Shown here: in pieces, positions 58,016 to 64,000 of the stretch | Numbering within the stretch: position 1 is the first letter of the stretch | How the letters are laid out: each line of letters starts with the position of its first letter | Source of the DNA: Brachypterus glaber | Lineage: Eukaryota; Arthropoda; Insecta; Coleoptera; Kateretidae | Direction of reading: 5' to 3' | Length of the DNA stretch: 64,000 nt | Assembly: GCA_958510825.1 (NCBI GenBank) | Contig: OY294048.1 | Span: 24,783,283-24,847,282, forward strand | Program-made: the position numbers and the translations under genes | Notes under the pieces: model-generated | The model's database searches: none | Told to the model about the DNA's origin: nothing | Seen by the model: only the letters and a program-made list of their open reading frames with translations

Positions 58016-59847
58016 ATAAAACTTTTGTCAAAGTGGTTAAAAAACCTGCGCAAAGTGGTAGAGCTTTTGCGGGAAATAGTATCCATAGGAATAAGGATAT
58101 TATTTGTGATTTTAGGGTTGGAAGACCAGCGCAAGTCACTGATAGTGTTGCGGAAAATAAAACAAATGTTGTTAAGGTTAAAGAAAATGAGAAAGAGGTT
58201 AATGTAGCTCCTTGTTTTGTTAAAGTAGGTAATGACATTAGGCCTTATGTAGATTTTAAAATATTTGGTCAGAAGTTTATAGCAACTGCGGATGGGTCAA
58301 ATCAAAATGTTTTGGGAACGGTAGATATTCCAGTCACATTGGATGGAATAAGAAAGACAATACCATTCATAGTAGTAACATCTTTGCAACATAGTTTTAT
58401 TTTCGGTAGTGACCTATATAGGGAATTTGGTTTGCAAATAGACTTTAAAAGTAAAACTTGGTTTATAAAAGGGAATAATGGCAAGACTCATGTTTTTAAT
58501 TATCTTGTAGGGCAACCTTGTGAAGTAAATGAATTAAGTGTAATTCAAAGTAAAGATAATTTAACAATAGAGCAAAGGGCACAATTAGAGAATTTATTAG
58601 AGAAGTTTAAAGAGTTGTCTAATGGTAAATTGGGTAGAACAAATTTAATTGAACATAAGATTGATACTGGAGGCGCAGAACCTATAAAACAAAGACAGTA
58701 TGCTATGAGTCCTTATGTTTTACAAACTTTTAATAAAGAATTAGATAAAATGTTGGAGTTAAATGTAGTACAACCTTCTACCAGTCCATGGGCTAGTCCT
58801 CTGATTCTAGTTAAAAAGAAAACTGGTGAGAATAGAATGTGTTTTGACGGTAGAAAACTTAACAATGTAACTAAAAAGTGTGCTTATCTATTGCCACTAG
58901 TTGATTTTATTCTAAATAGGTTGGGTAAAGCAAAGTGTATTTCCAGTATCGACCTTAATTCTGCATTTTGGCAAATACCATTAGAAAACTCATCTCGCGA
59001 AAAGACTGCTTTTGTAGTACCGGGGCGTGGTTTATTTGAATTTGTTGTAATGCCTTTTGGTCTCTGCAATGCTGCGCAGACTCAACAGAAACTCATGGAT
59101 GTACTTTTGGGTCCTGAATTTGAAAAATTTGTGTTTGTTTACCTAGACGACGTAATAGTGGTAACTGAGACGTTTGAGAAACACGTTGAAATTTTAAATA
59201 AAATTTTTGAACGGTTAAAGGCGGCAAATTTAACTATAAATTTGGAAAAATGTGAATTTTGTAAAAGTTCCTTAAAGTATTTAGGTTTTGTATTAGATAA
59301 CAAAGGGCTTCGTACAAGTCCAGAAAAAGTACAATGCATGATTGACTTTCCTAGACCTAATACGGTAACGGAAATAAAAAGGTTCATGGGTCTCTGTAGC
59401 TGGTATCGCAGATTCATTAATAATTTCTCTACTCTAATTGCTCCCATCAATGCTCTAACTCACGGTAAAAAGAAAGCAAATAAGGTCATTTGGAATGATG
59501 AGGCTGAGAAAGCATTTGTAAATATAAAACAAGCATTAGTTTCAGCACCTGTGCTAGCATCCCCAGACTTTACAAAGCCTTTCGTTCTACAAACAGACGC
59601 TAGCAGGGTCGGCCTGGGTTCAGTACTCACACAGACGGTTAAAGATAAAGAGGTAGTAGTTGCCTATGCCTCAAGGACTTTAACAGCACAAGAAAGAAAA
59701 TACACAGTTACAGAATTGGAGTGTTTAGCAGTTCTTTTTGCGGTACAGAAATTTAGACCTTATATTGAGGGCGCGGAGTCTTTCACAGTTATTACTGACC
59801 ATTATTCACTTTTATGGTTAAACCAATTAAAAGACCCAGTAGACTAG
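57856..59847 (+). pseudogene. Element D pol: protease remnant, reverse transcriptase and RNase H
   Basis: 663 codons. After the 21-residue repeats comes a protease missing its active-site segment: FGQKFIATADGSNQNVLGTV joins the first strand directly to the middle, with no D-S/T-G. RT fingers follow (STSPWASPLILVKKK, residues 309-322), then the palm with YLDD at 429-432. RNase H carries D581, E622 and D648. The frame stops at KDPVD where a one-base loss cuts off the RNase H end. RT motifs look intact apart from VDYRKLN reading CFDGRKLN. Confidence 0.92.
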
Positions 59848-60190
59848 CAAGGTGGGCAGTTAAGCTGCAACAGTATAATATGACTATAATTCATAGAAAA
59901 GGCGCTTTAAACGTTGTTGCAGACGCACTTTCGCGTGCTCCTATAGAGATTGCCACAATTGAAATTAGTGACAATGACCTTGAGGGTGATACGTGGTACC
60001 TAAATATGGTAAAAAGGATTGTGGATAGCCCTGATAAATTTCCTGAATTTCGTGTAAAAGATGGATTGTTGCAAAAGCACCGGTTGATTTTGGTTTCCAT
60101 ACGAATGTTCCGGATTGGAAAATAGTAGTACCTCGGTCTAAGAGGCTGGCTATATTCAAAAAAAATTCATGACGAACCAAATGCGGCACA
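59814..60190 (+). pseudogene. Element D pol: end of RNase H and linker to integrase
   Basis: In the +1-shifted frame, SRLARWAVKLQQYNMTIIHR then VVADALSRAP complete RNase H. Two more shifts, near 60085 and in an A8 run at 60162, lead to the integrase zinc domain. Confidence 0.85.
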
Positions 60191-61121
60191 TTTGGGTCAC
60201 TTTAAAACGTTGCAAAGAATTCGGCAAATTTATTATTGGCAAGGTATGTCCAAGGCAGTTAAGAAATATGTTAAGTCTTGCTTAACGTGTAATTCTCAAA
60301 AAATTAACACGACGGGTCGTACCGGTTTAATGGGAAAACCGAAAATGGCTTATTTCCCTTGGCAAGTCATTTCAGTGGATATTTTAGGACCGATGCCTAA
60401 AACAAAATCAGGAAATTTTTATTTACTGATAGTGTCTGATTATTTTACGAAATTCTCACTTTTGCATCCAATGAAAAAGGCAAACTCCGCTACGATTAAT
60501 AAATTTGTAGAAAACCATGTGTTTTTAGTATTTGGTGTACCTCAAATAATTATTAGTGATAATGGGTCTCAATTTATCAGTAAAGAGTTCGAAGTACTTT
60601 TAAAGAAATACAAAGTAAAATGTCATTATAATGCAAAATTTCATTCTCAGCATAATGCAGTAGAGCGAATAAATAAAGTAGTAGGAGCGGCAATGAGATC
60701 ATACATCACTGATAATAATCATTCCACTTGGGATGAGGAAATACACCATATTGGTTATGCTATACGCACAGCTGTGCATGAAGCAACTGGATATGCCCCA
60801 ACATTTTTAAATTTTGGAAGGCATGTACCGATCAGTGGTGATTTCTACAAAGATATTAATGAAGTAGAGGATGTAAATGTGAACAATTTTGACAGAAAAG
60901 ACTATGCGGAAAATATTTCTAAACTGCCGGAGATATATAAAGTAGTTAGGGAACATCTTAGGAAAGCTTATCTTAAGAATGCTAAGAGTTATAATTTAAG
61001 AAAACGCCCTGCGGACGTTTATCATGTTGGCGATAAAGTTTGGAAAAAGAATAAGGTATTAAGTGATGCGGGAAAACGTTTTTCTGCAAAATTGGCACCT
61101 AGATGTGTTGTGTATGGTTAA
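60170..61121 (+). pseudogene. Integrase of element D
   Basis: The zinc module is split at its start: the two His lie at about 60188-60200 (AAHLGH), Cys 30 and 33 of the main frame. The core has the full triad D63 (SVDILGPMP), D123 (ISDNGSQF) and E158 (NAVERIN). The tail has KSYNLRKRPADVYHVGDKVW. The frame ends at 61121, where a shift passes into the next piece. It is the best integrase of the A/C/D group in the window. Confidence 0.92.
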
Positions 61122-61257
61122 GAAGACCAAGGGTGGATTGGTCTATCAATTAACTGATTTAGATGGTAAAGATCTCGGTGACTGGCATGTCAAGGATCTT
61201 AAGCCATATGGGGATACTTTGGATGATGTCGATGATGTGAATGAAACTGAAGCATAG
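61112..61257 (+). pseudogene. Integrase C-terminal tail of element D
   Basis: VKKTKGGLVYQLTDLDGKDL, then DWHVKDLKPYGD and an acidic end DDVDDVNETEA. Same tail as 3116-3550 and 24323-24538. Confidence 0.85.
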
Positions 61258-62150
61258 GTAGTATGTGTTGAATGTAGCGAATGGGTTTAAAAACCGACGG
61301 GTTTTCTGAATGAGGTGTATGAATATTAGCGTGGTTTTGTTCCAATCATAAGCTGGCATAGAGTTCTACGCGCGGGAATATCTGTGTTTGGCGCAGGCGT
61401 TATTTGAAGATATCTCTGACAATTACCGATTGTGACGTACTTTATGTACTGTTGATACTGTGGTATCACTTGATTTTGGAATATGATGTTGTTCTGAGTG
61501 ATATGTACTGTTATTTTTGATATTTGGGTATCATCTTAGGTTATCGTTTTTTCAGGTTAGGTACATACATCAGATCAGCATTGTAATTAGGTTTTTAAAA
61601 TTCCCGATTGTGACGTTTAAACTTGGATGGACCATTTGATGAAAAAAATGTTCCATTGTAGAATTTTAGTGTGCTTTCTGACGCTAATGGTCAGTTGTGT
61701 CAGTACTAATTGTTTTAGTTCACCAACAGGCGATAGCCATGGTTAGAACCCGCTATAGGGTTAAGGAACAGACAGGTGACAGAAGCACCAGGGTGCACAT
61801 TATATCCGTAGATAGAATAATTTTAACATAATGTTAATTCCCCAACCTGCTGTCCGTGATTTTTTAGAAGTTAGGTATTTTTTCTGTATGTCCTGGCTAA
61901 CCCCGAACTACAGATGAGTACCGGTTTGTTTTGTCCCCTTGCGTTCAATGTATGTAATTACATCTTGAATCGCAATAACGATTTTAGCAGGGATCGTTCA
62001 TAAACATTTAGAATAGTCCTGTTTTGTAGTTAAGTAGATTTTTGTTAAATCTAGTCATATAACGTTAATAAGGTATATGCCTTAAGTACGTGCCGTACGT
62101 GTTGAGGCAGTAAAAAATATTTTTACTAAAGTAAAAATATTTTTCCGTAA
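61258..62150 (+). other. 3' untranslated region of element D
   Basis: No open frame of note. CCGATTGTGACGT is repeated (61425 and 61604), as is a GTACTGTTGATACTG/GTACTGTTATTTTTG phrase near 61447 and 61506. The polypurine tract follows. Confidence 0.6.
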
Positions 62151-62160
62151 GTTAGGGGGG

Positions 62161-62770
62161 TGTGTAACCTTTGCTTTTAGCTCGGTTTACTAAATTATAA
62201 CATTTTATATTGTAATGGTAGCCCCATACAATTAAACTTGTTTAATTTACCTGTTTGTTATTTCCTAGAACGTCATAGGTATCATTTTTAAGTATTTTGT
62301 CTCATATTATGTTTATGGGTGCCCATGTTTAGGATGGTATTCTCCGAAAGCAGAATTTCTAAAAAGTCCAAACCTCACATGTCAAAAATATTTGGTCTAC
62401 AAACCAAATATATAGCTTCAGGCTTCTGTCGCAAGTGGTGTGCAGGATTTGGCGCATAGATGTCGCTAGTATGCAGATTTCGTAATATTTTGTAAAAAGA
62501 TTATTTTAAGATATTTCGGGCTTAGTTTTATTTAGAGCATTTAAAATTGCTTTAAAATTTATTGTAAAACGTATTAAAATAGTATTAGCTAATTTTGCTT
62601 CAGTAAAATTGTTTTTTTTTTAATTTGATAAGTTGCTAACTTCATGCCAGGAAATCATATTCTTGATAATTATTGAAATTTAAACAATCAAAGTTAATTA
62701 TAATAATTATTAAACCAGTTTAATGAACCTTTTAATTAAAAACAATTAATTTTCAAAACAAATAAAATTA
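62161..62770 (+). repeat. 3' LTR of element D, truncated
   Basis: Aligns with 55452-56187 but lacks a 125-bp internal block (the AAACATAACC junction region) and stops at AAATAAAATTA (62770). From 62771 the sequence is hammerhead-repeat DNA. Either that DNA inserted here and the rest of the LTR lies beyond the window, or it replaced it. Confidence 0.88.
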
Positions 62771-62820
62771 ACCTATATAAAACATTTTACTATTCCTTAA
62801 AACGACTTTTGTTTGATTAA

Positions 62821-62905
62821 CGCAGTCGTCCCTCCGAAGTGACTGATCGATTTCGTGCTTTTTAGCACTCTTCAGAGCCACATATCGGTAGTAGGGACAA
62901 CTACG
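62821..62905 (-). ncRNA. Hammerhead ribozyme, type I, family 1, inverted copy
   Basis: Core CTGAAGA, stem II GTGC-TAAAAA-GCAC, GAAA, minimal self-complementary stem III (ATCGAT) and cleavage triplet ATC. Stem I pairs GTGGCT with AGTCAC, then, past an internal loop, CGTAGTTGTCCCT with AGGGACGACTGCG (13 pairs with wobbles). All core positions are intact. Confidence 0.85.
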
Positions 62906-62981
62906 AAAATCAAATCCTTTCCATATATCTCTATATAGAGTTTAAAAATCGTTGTAAGGAAAAGCAAAAAAAATTGATTTT

Positions 62982-63066
62982 CGTAGTTGTCCCTACTACC
63001 GATATGTGGTTCTGAAGAGTGCTAAAAAGCACGAAATCTATCAGTCACTTCGGAGGGACGACTGCG
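62982..63066 (+). ncRNA. Hammerhead ribozyme, family 1, direct copy A
   Basis: Core, stem II and outer stem I as in the inverted copy. Proximal stem I is GTGGTT/AGTCAC with two G-T wobbles. Stem III reads ATCTAT, which weakens it. Cleavage expected after 63042. Confidence 0.8.
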
Positions 63067-63413
63067 TTAATCAAACAAAAGTCGTTTTAAGGAATAGTAA
63101 AATGTTTTATATAGATTTTTTAAATTTGTAAATATCAAACAATTTAATTTAGTTTATTAATTCAGATACCACTGTAAAAGGTGACCTCCTAGCGTTTAGG
63201 ATTCAATTGGCAGCAATGTCCACCGTAGCATTGATTAATCTGCCCCCTATCGACAGCGTGCAATAGGTTCTTGAACAATAACTGCTTCCTTTTTTGGACT
63301 GTCGATAGGTTTATCCAGTCTCTGCTTTTAGCAGTAGATGTCGCTAGCTGTTTTTGCTTTTCCTTACAACGATTTTTAAACTATATAGAGATATATGGAA
63401 AGGATTTGATTTT

Positions 63414-63498
63414 CGTAGTTGTCCCTACTACCGATATGTGGCCCTGAAGAGTGCTAAAAAGCACGAAATCGATCAGTCACTTCGGAGGGACGACTGCG
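63414..63498 (+). ncRNA. Hammerhead ribozyme, family 1, direct copy B
   Basis: Core and stems II and III intact. The first stem I pair is C-A (GTGGCC/AGTCAC), so activity may be reduced. Cleavage expected after 63474. Confidence 0.8.
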
Positions 63499-63847
63499 TT
63501 AATCAAACAAAAGTCGTTTTAAGGAATAGTAAAATGTTTTATATAGATTTTTTAAATTTGTAAATATCAAACAATTTAATTTAGTTTATTAATTCAGATA
63601 CCACTGTAAAAGGTGACCTCCTAGCGTTTAGGATTCAATTGGCAGCAATGTCCACCGTGGCATTGATTAATCTGCCCCCTATCGACAGCGTGCAATAGGT
63701 TCTTGAAACCAATAACTGCTTCCTTTTTTGGACTGTCGATAGGTTTATCCAGTCTCTGCTTTTAGCAGTAGATGTCGCTAGCTGTTTTTGCTTTTCCTTA
63801 CAACGATTTTTAAACTATATAGAGATATATGCAAAGGATTTGATTTT

Positions 63848-63932
63848 CGTAGTTGTCCCTACTACCAATATGTGGCTCTGAAGAGTGCTAAAAAGCACGA
63901 AATCGATCAGTCACTTCGGAGGGACGACTGCG
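63848..63932 (+). ncRNA. Hammerhead ribozyme, family 1, direct copy C
   Basis: All pairs of the consensus are present, with one loop change (CCAATAT for CCGATAT). Cleavage expected after 63908, 434 nt from copy B. Confidence 0.85.
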
Positions 63933-64000
63933 TTAATCAAACAAAAGTCGTTTTAAGGAATAGTAAAATGTTTTATATAGATTTTTTAAATTTGTAAATA

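Larger units (their letters stand above)
55452..62770 (+). mobile_element. Element D: gypsy element without gag, 3' LTR cut off
   Basis: LTRs begin (TGTA)ACCTTTGCTTTTAGCTC; the 5' LTR ends GGGTTACA, followed by a lysine-type primer site at 57421. A polypurine run GTTAGGGGGG (62151-62160) precedes the 3' LTR, which stops at 62770 against the hammerhead repeats. Gag is missing; pol is almost complete with three frameshifts. No env-like frame in the 900 bases after pol. It is related to A and C by the integrase tail and primer site. Confidence 0.92.
62771..64000. repeat. Array of 432-434-nt hammerhead repeats, one inverted then three direct, continuing past the window
   Basis: An inverted partial unit (62771-62966) faces direct units starting near 62974, 63408 and 63842. 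Cleavage sites of the direct copies are 432 and 434 nt apart. Between ribozymes each unit holds hairpins (CCTATCGACAG/CTGTCGATAGG near 63247 and 63297, CTGCTTTTAGCAG near 63322) and GTAGATGTCGCTAG. The 69-codon frames that repeat with the unit have no support. Confidence 0.9.

Noticed and set aside
57735..58238. 167-codon serine/threonine-rich reverse frame
   Set aside because: It is the antisense of the 21-residue repeats and protease of element D.
63354..63997. 69-codon frames in the hammerhead array
   Set aside because: They overlap the structured ribozyme and repeat exactly with the unit; nothing suggests translation.

Overview
The window is AT-rich eukaryotic DNA, most likely from an insect. 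The evidence is errantivirus-like Ty3/gypsy elements, one with an envelope remnant, an APE-type LINE, many short palindromic (MITE-like) elements and very small introns. The species cannot be named. There is one 200-N assembly gap (27905-28104). No cellular RNA gene was recognised and only one probable host gene.

Layout. 1-10141: minus-strand gypsy element A with LTRs of about 2 kb; a 1.1-kb foldback element sits in its left LTR. 11547-19536: complete but decayed plus-strand gypsy element B (4-bp target duplication ATCT, gag-pro-pol and a broken env). 20208-21474: two palindromic elements. 21547-26896: element C, two 1.2-1.3-kb LTRs around an internal deletion derivative in which gag is fused to the integrase tail. 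27205-27904: 78-bp minisatellite running into the gap. 29085-30985: a large palindrome and a 483-bp duplication. 31125-32225: four copies of a 354-nt repeat carrying a type I hammerhead ribozyme. 33079-35411: simple repeats, a hairpin, a 173-bp tandem array and a MITE. 35471-48508: ten copies of a 1229-bp unit, each with the promoter-side region, a 5'UTR exon and the first coding exon of a host gene; only the last copy is joined to the rest of the gene (exons at 48369, 49559 and possibly 55027). Two related MITEs and a 5'-truncated LINE (51060-54432, minus) lie in or near that gene. 55452-62770: plus-strand gypsy element D, gag missing, pol nearly complete. 62771-64000: a second, unrelated family of 432-434-nt repeats with four hammerhead ribozymes, running off the right edge.

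Elements A, C and D belong together: lysine-tRNA-like primer sites, a similar integrase tail and long LTRs with a second primer-site-like motif inside; A and C also share a gag type. None looks able to move by itself, because each has frameshifts or deletions. The two most notable systems are the hammerhead repeats, which match the size and ribozyme type of animal retrozymes or of Penelope-like element repeats, and the ten-fold amplification of a first exon with its upstream sequence. Element A also holds a textbook-like gag-pro -1 frameshift signal.
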